NCBI GenBank assembly: GCA_036403235.1
Contig: DASWRI010000021.1
Coordinates: forward strand, 1-39,383
DNA length: 39,383 nucleotides
Origin: JBGTFE01 sp036403235
Lineage (GTDB): Bacteria; Acidobacteriota; Blastocatellia; Pyrinomonadales; Pyrinomonadaceae
Reading direction: 5' to 3'
Position numbers and translations under genes: made by a program
The notes under the pieces: model-generated
The model's input: the letters and a program-made list of their open reading frames with translations, nothing else
The model's database searches: none
What the model was told of the DNA's origin: nothing
In this document: one piece after another, positions 23,283 to 31,544 of the stretch
Position numbering within the stretch: position 1 is the stretch's first letter
How the letters are laid out: each line of letters starts with the position of its first letter

Positions 23283-23978
23283 ATGGCAGATAATCTGGCG
23301 AAAAATTTAGCCGAGGTCGAAAGGGAAATCGCGCGGGCGGCGCAGAAAGCGGGACGAAACGCGGATAAAATAAAACTTATCGCCGTCAGCAAAACTCATC
23401 CGGCCGCGACCGTCCGAAAAGCAATCGAAGCGGGCGCGCGTGTTTTCGGCGAAAATAAAATTCAGGAAGCCGAAGCGAAAATATTGGAAATCGGGCGCGA
23501 ATCTGCGGAATGGCATCTCATCGGCCATCTCCAGTCGAACAAAGCGCGCAAGGCGGTAAAGCTTTTCGACGTCATTCACACGCTCGATTCAATCGAACTT
23601 GCCGACCGCCTGGAGCGTATCTGTCTTGAGGAAAAACGCGAAAATTTGCGGGTCTTGATTCAGGTCGATTTAGCCGGAGAGACGACAAAATCGGGAGTTG
23701 CGGAAAAGGATTTACCGGAATTAATCGAATTTCTGCGCGGTTGCCGATGCGTTAAATTTGCGGGTTTTATGATTTTGCCGCCGTTTTTTGACGACGCCGA
23801 ACGGGCGCGGCCGTTTTTCAGATGTTTGCGCAAAATCCGCGACGAGCTTTTGCCGGCGGGCGAGCTTTCGATGGGAATGAGCCACGATTTTTCTGTTGCC
23901 ATCGAAGAAGGCGCAACGCTCGTCCGCGTCGGGACGGCGATTTTCGGCGAGCGAAATGTAAGGGCGGACTCACACTAA
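23283..23978 (+). CDS. yggS: YggS/PLPBP family pyridoxal-phosphate homeostasis protein
   Basis: 231 residues, a single TIM-barrel. The PLP-binding Lys37 lies in KLIAVSKTHPAATV, and the motifs 'GENKIQEAEAKI', 'WHLIGHLQSNKARKAV' and the C-terminal 'LSMGMSHDFSVAIEEGATLVRVGTAIFG' are diagnostic. The protein binds pyridoxal 5'-phosphate and buffers free PLP; it has no known enzymatic turnover. First gene of the classic yggS-yggT-yggU group (all plus strand). Confidence 0.95.
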   Translation: MADNLAKNLAEVEREIARAAQKAGRNADKIKLIAVSKTHPAATVRKAIEAGARVFGENKIQEAEAKILEIGRESAEWHLIGHLQSNKARKAVKLFDVIHTLDSIELADRLERICLEEKRENLRVLIQVDLAGETTKSGVAEKDLPELIEFLRGCRCVKFAGFMILPPFFDDAERARPFFRCLRKIRDELLPAGELSMGMSHDFSVAIEEGATLVRVGTAIFGERNVRADSH

Positions 23979-23999
23979 AAGGCGGAAAATTTTAATTTT

Positions 24000-24590
24000 A
24001 TGTTGACAAGCTTAGTTTTTCCGATTATTCAAACAATTGTTATTTACGCGCTTCTGATATTTGTCGCGTTTTTGATTGTGCGGCTCATTTTTAATTATTC
24101 CGACCCGAATCCGTTCGGCAAAATCGGCCGATTTTCCTATCATCTGAAAAAACGCACCGACAGCTTTGTTTACCCGGCGGCGCGGCTGCTGGCAAGTTTT
24201 CGCATCGACACGCGGCTCGCGCCGATTGTGACGATGCTGATTGCCGTTGCGATTGCGTTTTTCCTGCTGCAAATCGTCGGAAACACATTTTTTATCATCG
24301 ACGAATTATCCGCGGGCATCCTTAACGGTAACGCCAAAGCGATAATCGGAATTGTGCTTTACGCGATTTTGAGCATTCTGGTTTTGTTTATTTTTATACG
24401 TTTTATCGCGTCGTGGTTTGTCTTTACGCGCAACACGTTTTTCGGTTTCGTCCAGCGCGTGACCGACCCGATTTTGATTCCGTTCGGGCGCTGGATTCCG
24501 CGCGTCGGAATGCTCGATATATCGGCGATGATTCTTTTGATTTTAATCCATCTGGTGCAAAACTTTATTCTCCGGGCGCTTGTTTTTTAG
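24000..24590 (+). CDS. yggT: YggT family integral membrane protein
   Basis: 196 residues with two YggT-type halves, each beginning with a hydrophobic helix and a conserved 'R.I..W/Y....PF....R.....P...P' pattern: 'LIVRLIFNYSDPNPFGKIG' near residue 25 and 'FIRFIASWFVFTRNTFFGFVQRVTDPILIPFGRWIP' near 135 (spread over more than one helix). The family is linked to osmotic tolerance and, in some bacteria, to division, but a mechanism is not known. Located 21 bases after yggS. Confidence 0.9.
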   Translation: MLTSLVFPIIQTIVIYALLIFVAFLIVRLIFNYSDPNPFGKIGRFSYHLKKRTDSFVYPAARLLASFRIDTRLAPIVTMLIAVAIAFFLLQIVGNTFFIIDELSAGILNGNAKAIIGIVLYAILSILVLFIFIRFIASWFVFTRNTFFGFVQRVTDPILIPFGRWIPRVGMLDISAMILLILIHLVQNFILRALVF

Positions 24591-24604
24591 CGAGCAGCAA
24601 ATGG

Positions 24605-24642
24605 TTTCAAGTTTCAGGAATTTAACTTGAAGCCTGAAACTT
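24605..24642. repeat. Short palindrome of 7-bp repeats before yggU
   Basis: Arms AAGTTTCAGG (24609-24618) and CCTGAAACTT (24633-24642) are perfect; 7-bp phasing is visible (TTTCAAG, TTTCAGG ... CTTGAAG, CCTGAAA). The right arm ends three bases before the GTG start of yggU. Confidence 0.65.
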
Positions 24643-24645
24643 ATA

Positions 24646-24936
24646 GTGATTAGATTTACCGAAAAAGACGGCGCGATAATTTTTACGGTGAGAGTCGTGC
24701 CGCGGACTGCAAAAAGCGAAATTGCGGGCACGCTTGAAGGCGCTTTAAAGGTCAGAATCAACGCGCCGCCGATTGATGGCGCGGCCAATGCGGAGCTCGT
24801 TAAATTTCTGGCGAAAACGCTCGGCGTGGCAAAACGCGAAGTGGAAATTATCAAAGGACAGACTTCGAAAACAAAGCAGGTTAAAATCTCAAATGCGGCG
24901 CGCGAAAAGCTCTCGGAAATCGTAAATTTGAAATAA
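24646..24936 (+). CDS. yggU: YggU/DUF167 family protein
   Basis: 96 residues. The core 'LKVRINAPPIDGAANAELVKFLAKTLGV' and 'VEIIKGQTSKTKQVKI' are the DUF167 signature. Function unknown; conserved next to yggS and yggT in many phyla. I use the GTG at 24646 because the N-terminal 'IRFTEKDGAIIFTVRVVP' strand is needed for the fold; the region in front of it is occupied by a repeat and offers no ribosome site, so translation may depend on coupling. Confidence 0.9.
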   Translation: MIRFTEKDGAIIFTVRVVPRTAKSEIAGTLEGALKVRINAPPIDGAANAELVKFLAKTLGVAKREVEIIKGQTSKTKQVKISNAAREKLSEIVNLK

Positions 24937-24998
24937 TATTATCGCGCATGATATTCTGCCTTTTCTAAAATTCATCAATTTAAAAAGGAAATTTTACA

Positions 24999-25739
<741 letters not shown>

Positions 25740-25761
25740 TTTCAAACGACGAAAAAAGTTC

Positions 25762-25789
25762 TTGACTTATTACAAATTATCCATAAAAT
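25762..25789 (+). promoter_or_regulatory. Putative ruvC promoter
   Basis: TTGACT (25762-25767) and TAAAAT (25784-25789) are separated by 16 bases, 25 bases before the ATG at 25814. Two 9-mers one base off the DnaA box (TTATCCATA 25777-25785; ATATCCACA 25798-25806) overlap and follow the -10. Confidence 0.5.
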
Positions 25790-25813
25790 AAGATAAGATA
25801 TCCACAAAAGAGG

Positions 25814-26320
25814 ATGAAAGTTTTAGGCATTGACCCGGGAAGCGAAACTCTCGGCTGGGGCGTGGTCGAAGGAAGCGGATTAAAGTATTCCCTGATTGAC
25901 TTCGGCACGGTTAAATCCAGCCCGAAAGAAAGTTTTTCAAAACGGCTTTTGAAAATCTACGAAGGCGTCGAGGCGGTTATCGCAAAATTTCAGCCCGACG
26001 TTATATCGGTCGAAGAAGCGTTTTATGCAAACAACGTCAAGGTCGCTTTGAAGCTCGGACAGGTGCGCGGCGTCGTGCTTTTGTCGGGCGAAAAAAACAA
26101 TCTTGAGATTGCCGAATACAGCCCGCGGCTTATCAAGCAGACGGTCGTCGGCTACGGCAATGCCGAAAAACACCAGGTTCAGGAAATGGTCAGGCTGCTT
26201 TTGAAAATGAAGGAAGTGCCGCAGCCGCACGATGCGGCCGACGCGCTGGCCATCGCCATCTGCCACTTTCACCACGCTGGAATGCAGAATCGAATCTTAA
26301 ACGCCGGATTTAGGAAGTAA
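25814..26320 (+). CDS. ruvC: Crossover junction endodeoxyribonuclease RuvC
   Basis: 168 residues. The four acidic residues of the RNase H-like active site are present: Asp7 (GIDPGS), Glu67 (ISVEEAFYANN), Asp140 and Asp143 (QPHDAADALAIAICH). RuvC resolves Holliday junctions made in homologous recombination, together with RuvAB. RuvA and RuvB are not in the window. GAGG lies two bases from the ATG, unusually close. Confidence 0.96.
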   Translation: MKVLGIDPGSETLGWGVVEGSGLKYSLIDFGTVKSSPKESFSKRLLKIYEGVEAVIAKFQPDVISVEEAFYANNVKVALKLGQVRGVVLLSGEKNNLEIAEYSPRLIKQTVVGYGNAEKHQVQEMVRLLLKMKEVPQPHDAADALAIAICHFHHAGMQNRILNAGFRK

Positions 26321-26415
26321 ATTTCCAATCGTCACACGGGAAAACACATAATTTATATATTCTTTCGGCTTTATAAGTTTTACCCGAATCCCGATTTGCG
26401 AGAGGAATTTAACTT

Positions 26416-27174
26416 ATGAAACGCTCATCTTTGTTGTCGTTTCTGCTCGTTTTTCTAATTTTTAATTCTAATGCGCCGGCGCAGAAAAAGCGTGTTCCGA
26501 AAGCGGCGACGCCCGTGCAAAAATCCGCGGCAAATACGAACGCGGCGATTGTCGTCAACGAGCGCCTCGCGGTTTTGCGCGCCGGGCCGAGTCTTTACGC
26601 CAGACCGATTCAGCGCATGCGCGTTGGCCGAACGATTCAGATTTCCGGCTCGAAACGAGCCGACGGCGTCACGTTTTATCGCGTCACGGCGCTGCCTAAA
26701 ATTTTCGGATGGGTGCAGTCGGACGCGGTCGTCGCAAAAACGAAACGCGGCGACGACGAGCGCCTGGCAAAGCTCGTGCAGGCGGCCAACGGGTTCGGGC
26801 AAATCGAATGCGCGATGCTTTTTCTCGAAACTTTCGCCGGTTCCGCGCTTCGTCCCGGAATTCTTTTGCTTTTGGGCGATTTGATAGAAGATTCGGCTTT
26901 GAAGCTTTCGGCCGAAGCGACCAGAAGACTAAACCGTCGCGAGATGGCGGCATCGGGCGCGCCGGTTCACAGTTTTTATCTCAACTATGTAAGTTTAGAC
27001 CGCTATCGCAAGCTCGGCGTCGATTTTTTGTTTAATTCGAGCACCAAGCTTTTTCACTACGACGGCGCGGGCTGGAAGGAAATCGTCGCCAAATTTCCGA
27101 AATCTTCCGAAGCGGCGGAAGCGCAGAGACGGCTCGACGAGCTGAAAGTGAAAATGGAAGCGAAAGAAAAATGA
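26416..27174 (+). CDS. Exported protein with bacterial SH3-like domain
   Basis: 252 residues with a signal peptide ending near APAQK (residue 23). Residues about 45-107 form an SH3b-like domain ('RLAVLRAGPSLYARPIQRMR', 'IFGWVQSDAVV'), a fold that often binds peptidoglycan. The C-terminal half is helical and ends with 'IVAKFPKSSEAAEAQRRLDEL', typical of tail TPR segments in periplasmic proteins. GAGAGGA lies before the ATG. Probably periplasmic; function unknown. Confidence 0.75.
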   Translation: MKRSSLLSFLLVFLIFNSNAPAQKKRVPKAATPVQKSAANTNAAIVVNERLAVLRAGPSLYARPIQRMRVGRTIQISGSKRADGVTFYRVTALPKIFGWVQSDAVVAKTKRGDDERLAKLVQAANGFGQIECAMLFLETFAGSALRPGILLLLGDLIEDSALKLSAEATRRLNRREMAASGAPVHSFYLNYVSLDRYRKLGVDFLFNSSTKLFHYDGAGWKEIVAKFPKSSEAAEAQRRLDELKVKMEAKEK

Positions 27175-27239
27175 GAATTGAGAACTGAAAACTGGTACCA
27201 GAAAAAAAGATTCTTAATTTTTCACTTTTCACTTTCTCA
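27173..27239. repeat. 7-bp repeat palindrome between SH3b gene and cysA
   Basis: Left units GAGAATT, GAGAACT, GAAAACT (27173-27193) and right units TTTTCAC, TTTTCAC, TTTCTCA (27219-27239) form an imperfect palindrome of the CTGAAAA family (compare 4169-4227). It touches both stops of the convergent genes at 27174 and 27237. Confidence 0.7.
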
Positions 27240-28370
27240 ATCTGCATCGACCATTTTGCTCGAACGCTCGGCCGCGAGCATAAAGTTCGGCAGAATGCGA
27301 AAGCGCACCAGGCCGGCGTCTACCGTTTGGCCTATCGAAAGCGGAAAAACCGTGGTTTCGGTTTTCGGGCGCGTGACGATAATCGGCTGCGCGGCGGACA
27401 AGTCCAGGCGAACGACGACGCGCTCGAACGCGCCGACGAAATTGACTTCTTCGACGACGCCTCCGGTCAGTTTCTGGTAATGCTGCGTCAGATTTTCCGG
27501 TTTCCTGAGAAAAACGTCTTCGGGCCGAAAGACCAGTTTGACCGATTGACCTTCCTTAAATTTTACCTCGTCCTCGATTTCGAGCGTGATGTTTTCGGTT
27601 TCGAAATTTCGCCCGCTGATGACGCCGAGCAGAAGATTAGCCGCGCCTAAAAACTTCGCCACGTATTCGGTTTCCGGTTTGTTGTAAACGTCAAAGGGCG
27701 TTCCGATTTGCTCCAGACGCCCGGCGTTTAGAACGGCGATGCGGTCGCCGAGTTCGAGCGCTTCTTCCTGGTCGTGCGTGATAAAAATCGAAGGTTTGTT
27801 GATTTGTTTGAGCAGCGCGCGGATTTCGCGGCGAAGCGTCGTCCGAATCTGCGCGTCGAGCGCGCCGAACGGTTCGTCAAACAGCAGGACTTCGGGCTCG
27901 TAGGCGAGCGCGCGGGCGATGGCGACCCGCTGCTGCTGCCCGCCGGAGAGCTGCGAAGGATATTTTTTGCGATGTTCTTCGAGATGCACAAGTTCTATCA
28001 GGCGATTGAGCGTTTCCTTGATTTCAGTTTTCGATTTTCGGCGCAGGCGCAGACCGTAGCCGATATTGTGCTCGACGTTCATTTTCGGGAAAAGCGCGTA
28101 GGATTGAAAGATGACGCCCGTTCCGCGCTCGCGCGCCGGAAGCTCGGTGACGTCTTTGCCGTGCAGAATAATGCTGCCCGAATCGGGATTTTCGAGACCG
28201 GCGATAATGCGCAGAATGGTTGTTTTGCCCGAACCGGAAGCGCCGAGCAAAACGAGAATCTCGCCTTCATCGACGTCGAAATTTATGTCTTCGAGCACCA
28301 CCGACGCGCCGAATTTTTTGCTGACGCTCCGGACGCTGGCGGCGATTAATTTATTTTCGTCAGTCTGCAT
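27237..28370 (-). CDS. cysA: CysA-type sulfate/thiosulfate ABC transporter ATPase
   Basis: 377 residues from the ATG at 28370. An in-frame GTG 15 bases upstream lies in a repeat and is less likely. Walker A GASGSGKT at 43-50, signature LSGGQQQRVAIARAL, Walker B VLLFDEPFGALD and the switch His (FITHDQEEALELGDRI) are intact. The C-terminal ~130 residues ('VKLVFRPEDVFLRKPE' and following) are a TOBE-like domain typical of CysA/MalK/PotA importers. It energises the import of an oxyanion with the permease and binding protein encoded upstream. Last gene of the riboswitch-led operon. Confidence 0.88.
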   Translation of the reverse strand: MQTDENKLIAASVRSVSKKFGASVVLEDINFDVDEGEILVLLGASGSGKTTILRIIAGLENPDSGSIILHGKDVTELPARERGTGVIFQSYALFPKMNVEHNIGYGLRLRRKSKTEIKETLNRLIELVHLEEHRKKYPSQLSGGQQQRVAIARALAYEPEVLLFDEPFGALDAQIRTTLRREIRALLKQINKPSIFITHDQEEALELGDRIAVLNAGRLEQIGTPFDVYNKPETEYVAKFLGAANLLLGVISGRNFETENITLEIEDEVKFKEGQSVKLVFRPEDVFLRKPENLTQHYQKLTGGVVEEVNFVGAFERVVVRLDLSAAQPIIVTRPKTETTVFPLSIGQTVDAGLVRFRILPNFMLAAERSSKMVDAD

Positions 28371-28373
28371 AAT

Positions 28374-28524
28374 AGTCAGAACCACCTGCGGTAGCGGTGG
28401 GCAAATTGATTTGGGATTTGCGAACGCGAATTTGGGACTGGTCGATAATTAAACAGCAAATCCACAATCCCAAATCATAAATCCGCAATCGTTTAGCCGC
28501 CCGCTACCGCAGGCGGTTCTGACT
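28374..28524. repeat. Composite palindrome between cysT and cysA
   Basis: Outer arms 28374-28402 and 28496-28524 (core CCTGCGGTAGCGG) are nearly perfect complements. Inside, left 7-bp units (TTTGGGA, TTTGCGA, ACGCGAA, TTTGGGA; 28410-28437) face right units (CAAATCC, ACAATCC, CAAATCA, TAAATCC, GCAATCG; 28457-28491). The right outer arm holds the cysT stop and the left arm ends three bases from the cysA ATG. Confidence 0.85.
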
Positions 28525-29432
28525 CAATCCACATCGAGCCAGTCGCGAGCAAAAAATAAAATGCTGAAAATCAGGAACGAAAAAATCGCCAGCACAATCG
28601 CGATGGCGTTGGCCGCCTCGACCTGTCCTTCGTTAAATTTGGCGAAAATATAAAGCGGCGCGGTCTGCGTTCGCATCGCCAGATTTCCCGAAACCAAAAT
28701 CGTCGAGCCGAACTCGCCGACCGCGCGCGCAAAAGTCAAAAGCGCGCCCGTCACAATCGCGCCGCGTAAACTTGGCAGAGTTACGTGCCAGAACGTCTGC
28801 CAGCGCGTCGCGCCCATCGTCGCCGACGCTTCTTCGAGCGATTTGTTCATCGTCTCGAAAACCGGCTTGATAACGCCGAAAGCGAGCGGAAACGTGACGA
28901 AAATATTCGCCAGGATTATCGCCGTCGCCGTAAACATTATCTGCGTATTCGTCGGAACATAATATGCTAAATAATCGCTGTATTGTTGAAGCCATTCCTT
29001 GAAGTTTTGAAGTGTTGCGGATAACGGCACAAGATACTTTCCTAAAATTCCGAAAGGCCCCCAGAGCAGAAGAAGCGCAAAGCCCGCGACGGCAGTCGGA
29101 ATCGCCGTCGGTAGACTGATGGTGACAATCAGCGCGTTGCGTCCCCAGAAATTGTATTTTGAAAGCACGTAGGCGGCGAAAAGCCCGAAAAGAACGTTGA
29201 AAATCGTCGCCCAAAAGCTCGTCACAATCGAAAGCTGAAGCGCGAAAATCGCTTCGGGCGCAATTAGCGCCGCCCAGAAACGGCCGAGGCCGTTGCTCGT
29301 TCCGAAAATAAAAATCGAAGCCAGCGGAAGCAAAATGAGCGGGAACATAATCGCAATCATCGAGAAAATGCTCAACGGTCTGACGAGGTCGAAACCCCTG
29401 ACGTGGCGGACGTTTGAAAGATTTGCGCTCAT
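28524..29432 (-). CDS. cysT: CysT/CysU-type sulfate ABC transporter permease
   Basis: 302 residues with six or seven membrane helices. The cytoplasmic EAA loop that contacts the ATPase is 'LEEASATMGATRWQTFWHVT'. 'RAVGEFGSTILVSGNLAMRT' and 'APLYIFAKFNEGQVEAANA' match the CysT family better than CysW. Sulfate importers usually use a CysT-CysW heterodimer; only this permease gene is in the operon. It lies 45 bases after the binding-protein gene. Confidence 0.85.
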   Translation of the reverse strand: MSANLSNVRHVRGFDLVRPLSIFSMIAIMFPLILLPLASIFIFGTSNGLGRFWAALIAPEAIFALQLSIVTSFWATIFNVLFGLFAAYVLSKYNFWGRNALIVTISLPTAIPTAVAGFALLLLWGPFGILGKYLVPLSATLQNFKEWLQQYSDYLAYYVPTNTQIMFTATAIILANIFVTFPLAFGVIKPVFETMNKSLEEASATMGATRWQTFWHVTLPSLRGAIVTGALLTFARAVGEFGSTILVSGNLAMRTQTAPLYIFAKFNEGQVEAANAIAIVLAIFSFLIFSILFFARDWLDVD

Positions 29433-29439
29433 AGGTTTT

Positions 29440-29482
29440 TAGCTGAGAACTGATTTTATTATTTATCTTTCAGCTTTCACTT
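29440..29482. repeat. Small 7-bp repeat palindrome between binding protein and cysT
   Basis: Left AGCTGAGAACTGA (29441-29453) and right CTTTCAGCTTTCAC (29467-29480) form an imperfect palindrome of the CTGAAAA family, overlapping the stop codon of the binding-protein gene. Confidence 0.55.
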
Positions 29483-30496
29483 CTTCTGCACTTTATCGCG
29501 GAAAACGCCTTCGATAATTTCGGGATAGGCGCGCGACCAGCCGCCGAGATATTCGACCGTAAAAGGCATCTCGATATTGGCAAACTCTTTTTTCTCGGCG
29601 TTAAACGAGTCGTTTGTGACCGAGCGAAAATTATATTTGACGAACGCTTTTTGCGCCTCGTCGCTCCAGAGATATTCGAGAAACGCCTGGACGGCCGGGC
29701 GCTCGGTCGAATCGACGTTGCGGTCGATAATAACGGCCGGATGCTCGCTGAAAATAGTCGATTTCGGAACGACTATGTCGACGGGCGCGCCCGCCTGCTT
29801 CATCATCAGGCCTTCGAGCTCGTATGTAATCAAAACGTCGCCGTAGCCGGTTTCAAACTGCGTCCGGGCGGCGCGCGCCGAGTCGGGCGTGGCGCGGACG
29901 TTGTTCCAGATTGATTTTAAGGTCTGCTCGGCTTTATTGGCGTCTTTCGCGCCGGCCTGCTCGCTCTTTTTCAATTCCGAGCCGTAAATCGCCAAAATCG
30001 ACCACTGCGCGCCGCCCGAGCTGACCGGGTCGGGATGAATTACCTGCACGCCTTCGCGCGCCAAATCGGGAAAATCCTGTATGTTTTTCGGATTGCCTTT
30101 ACGGACGAGAATTATAAACGGGGTTTTGTTGACGATGCCTTTATTCGGCAAGCTTCTCCAATCGCCCGACACCGCGCCGCCCTGCGCGAGACGGTCGACG
30201 TCGCGCTCGATGGAAAGAATCGCAAGGTCGGCGGGCGCGCCCTGCAAAATCTGGTTGGTGACGGTTTCCGAGCCGGCAAACGAAGAAACAAAATTAACGT
30301 CCTCGCCGTGCTCTTTTTTCCATTTGGCGGCAAACGCCGGATAAATTTCCTTTTCGAGCGCTTCCTTCATAATCGAAAAACCGTAAACGGTAATCGTTCG
30401 CCCGCCTTTGCTGTCGGGCGCGCTCGGCAGACAGCCGCTCGATAATATGAGCGAAGCCAAAATTGCCGAAAAGAGTAAATTTTTTAGAAATTTCAT
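29477..30496 (-). CDS. Sulfate/thiosulfate-binding lipoprotein (Sbp/CysP type)
   Basis: 339 residues from the ATG at 30496, chosen because GGGAG and AGGTG lie just upstream; the longer reading has no such site. The signal peptide ends in a lipobox (LILSSGC), so it is a lipoprotein anchored by that Cys. The mature part is a type-2 periplasmic binding fold: 'FAAKWKKEHGEDVNFVSSFAGSE...GAPADLAILS' and 'IHPDPVSSGGAQWSILAIYG', matching Sbp/CysP. It should capture sulfate or thiosulfate and deliver it to the CysT-type permease. Related proteins bind molybdate or other oxyanions, so the ligand is inferred. Confidence 0.85.
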   Translation of the reverse strand: MKFLKNLLFSAILASLILSSGCLPSAPDSKGGRTITVYGFSIMKEALEKEIYPAFAAKWKKEHGEDVNFVSSFAGSETVTNQILQGAPADLAILSIERDVDRLAQGGAVSGDWRSLPNKGIVNKTPFIILVRKGNPKNIQDFPDLAREGVQVIHPDPVSSGGAQWSILAIYGSELKKSEQAGAKDANKAEQTLKSIWNNVRATPDSARAARTQFETGYGDVLITYELEGLMMKQAGAPVDIVVPKSTIFSEHPAVIIDRNVDSTERPAVQAFLEYLWSDEAQKAFVKYNFRSVTNDSFNAEKKEFANIEMPFTVEYLGGWSRAYPEIIEGVFRDKVQKK

Positions 30497-30513
30497 CACC
30501 TTTTTCTCCCTTT

Positions 30514-31176
30514 TTACAGCTTTATCTTCCAAGTCGTTCCGATAACGTTCAAATCGCCCGGAATCGAAAACGCGTCGTTTTGCCGCAAGTAATAAACATC
30601 GAGCGAGAGTTTTTTATTCAGCGTTTTGGTGACGCCGACCGTCAAGCGATTGCGCGAAAAGCGGTCGAGCGCCGAATCGTAAAAAACTTCTTCGGTGACG
30701 TAAAATTTTGCGCCCGGAATAAATTTTTTCGGTATCTCTTTTTCAAACGTCAACGACGGTCGGTAGCGCCACGAGCTGCGCGGGCTGCGGATTCGCCATT
30801 CAAACTGGCTGCGGTGCGAAAGACCGAACGCTTTTATCGGGAAGTGATAGCGCGCGTAAAAAACGAGCCGATTTTCGCGACGGAATAGTCCGTGCGAATT
30901 TCGCGCGGTGATGTTTACATAAGACGAAGAGAACGATAAATCTTTTGTCGGCTTGAAAACAAAACCGACGCCGACGCGCGTTTCGTTGACGCGCGTGATA
31001 TTTTTACCGAACCGAAGCGTTCCCGACAGAAAAAAATCAAATTCTTTGGTCATCGGGACGGTCAGCTGAACGTCGTTCCACGATTGATTGTCGTCGCGGT
31101 CAACCGTCGCCTGCGCGCAGATTGCCAGCGAACAAAAAGCGATTAGGCATAAAACGAGAGTTATTTTCAAAATCAT
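30514..31176 (-). CDS. DUF2490-like outer-membrane beta-barrel protein
   Basis: 220 residues from the ATG at 31176, which has a perfect AAGGAGG site; the frame extends further upstream without one. The signal peptide ends at AICAQA (about residue 22). The rest shows alternating amphipathic strands ('FDFFLSGTLRFGKN', 'RLVFYARYHFPIKAFG', 'SSWRYRPSLTFEKEI', 'KLSLDVYYLRQ') and resembles DUF2490 barrels. First gene of the riboswitch-controlled operon, 17 bases from the binding-protein ATG. It may be a porin for the imported anion; this is from context only. Confidence 0.75.
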   Translation of the reverse strand: MILKITLVLCLIAFCSLAICAQATVDRDDNQSWNDVQLTVPMTKEFDFFLSGTLRFGKNITRVNETRVGVGFVFKPTKDLSFSSSYVNITARNSHGLFRRENRLVFYARYHFPIKAFGLSHRSQFEWRIRSPRSSWRYRPSLTFEKEIPKKFIPGAKFYVTEEVFYDSALDRFSRNRLTVGVTKTLNKKLSLDVYYLRQNDAFSIPGDLNVIGTTWKIKL

Positions 31177-31196
31177 TTCCGCGCCTCCTTCCAAAT

Positions 31197-31238
31197 ACAA
31201 AAAAGGTGTTGAAGTCCACAGTGAGCTTCAACACCTTT
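31197..31238 (-). terminator. Riboswitch expression-platform terminator
   Basis: On the minus strand a perfect 13-bp stem (AAAGGTGTTGAAG / CTTCAACACCTTT; 31226-31238 and 31202-31214) with an 11-base loop runs into a T-rich tail. It lies between the riboswitch aptamer and the first gene, in the operon's direction. No gene upstream needs it, so it acts as a premature terminator. Confidence 0.85.
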
Positions 31239-31249
31239 CGGCATAATTG

Positions 31250-31430
31250 CAGTGTCCTTCTTCGATAATGCCTGCGAGGTTAGCTGTCGGGCTGGAAGCG
31301 AAGAATCTTCTGCGCTTTTAACGCTTCGCCCCGAATTTTGCCGCCGGCAAAAATTTTGGTTCCCCCGCGTTGTTTTTTCGAAAACAACTTCGGCTGTATA
31401 AATTGTGTTAGACAGTTTAGCGAATCGGAA
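31250..31430 (-). ncRNA. c-di-AMP riboswitch (ydaO-yuaA type)
   Basis: Read on the minus strand, the order of conserved blocks matches the ydaO aptamer: GATTCGCTAAACTG (31426-31413), GCGGGGGAACCA (31368-31357), GGGGCGAAGC (31332-31323), then CAGCCCGACAGCTAACCTCG (31294-31275) and GAAGAAGGACAC at the 3' end. ATTCTTCG and CGAAGAAG can pair to close a helix. The class senses cyclic di-AMP and usually turns expression off by favouring a terminator, which is present directly downstream. It precedes the DUF2490/sulfate-transporter operon. Exact ends are approximate. Confidence 0.9.
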
Positions 31431-31458
31431 GCGGTTTTGGCAAGGCTTTTTTTGATTA

Positions 31459-31488
31459 TTGACAAAGCATCTCGCCGCGTAATATTCT
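31459..31488 (+). promoter_or_regulatory. Putative promoter of the ferredoxin/NrfD gene
   Basis: TTGACA (31459-31464) and TATTCT (31483-31488) are 18 bases apart, 56 bases upstream of the ATG at 31545. A second candidate -10 (TAATAT at 31480) would have only a 15-base spacer. Confidence 0.45.
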
Positions 31489-31544
31489 CTTGCCACAAGG
31501 GACAAAGCATTGTTTGAAATCGTTGAATTTCTCCGGGAAAATTT

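Noticed and set aside
31173..31244. A 23-residue leader ORF with two Cys codons, ending in an ATGA overlap with the DUF2490 gene, suggesting cysteine attenuation as seen in mycobacterial sulfur operons
   Set aside because: The frame runs straight through the riboswitch terminator stem, and the complete c-di-AMP aptamer just upstream explains the hairpin better. The ORF has only a distant, weak ribosome site.
31250..31430. A SAM-type riboswitch, as expected before sulfur genes
   Set aside because: None of the SAM-I, SAM-II or SAM-IV conserved blocks are present, while every ydaO block is.
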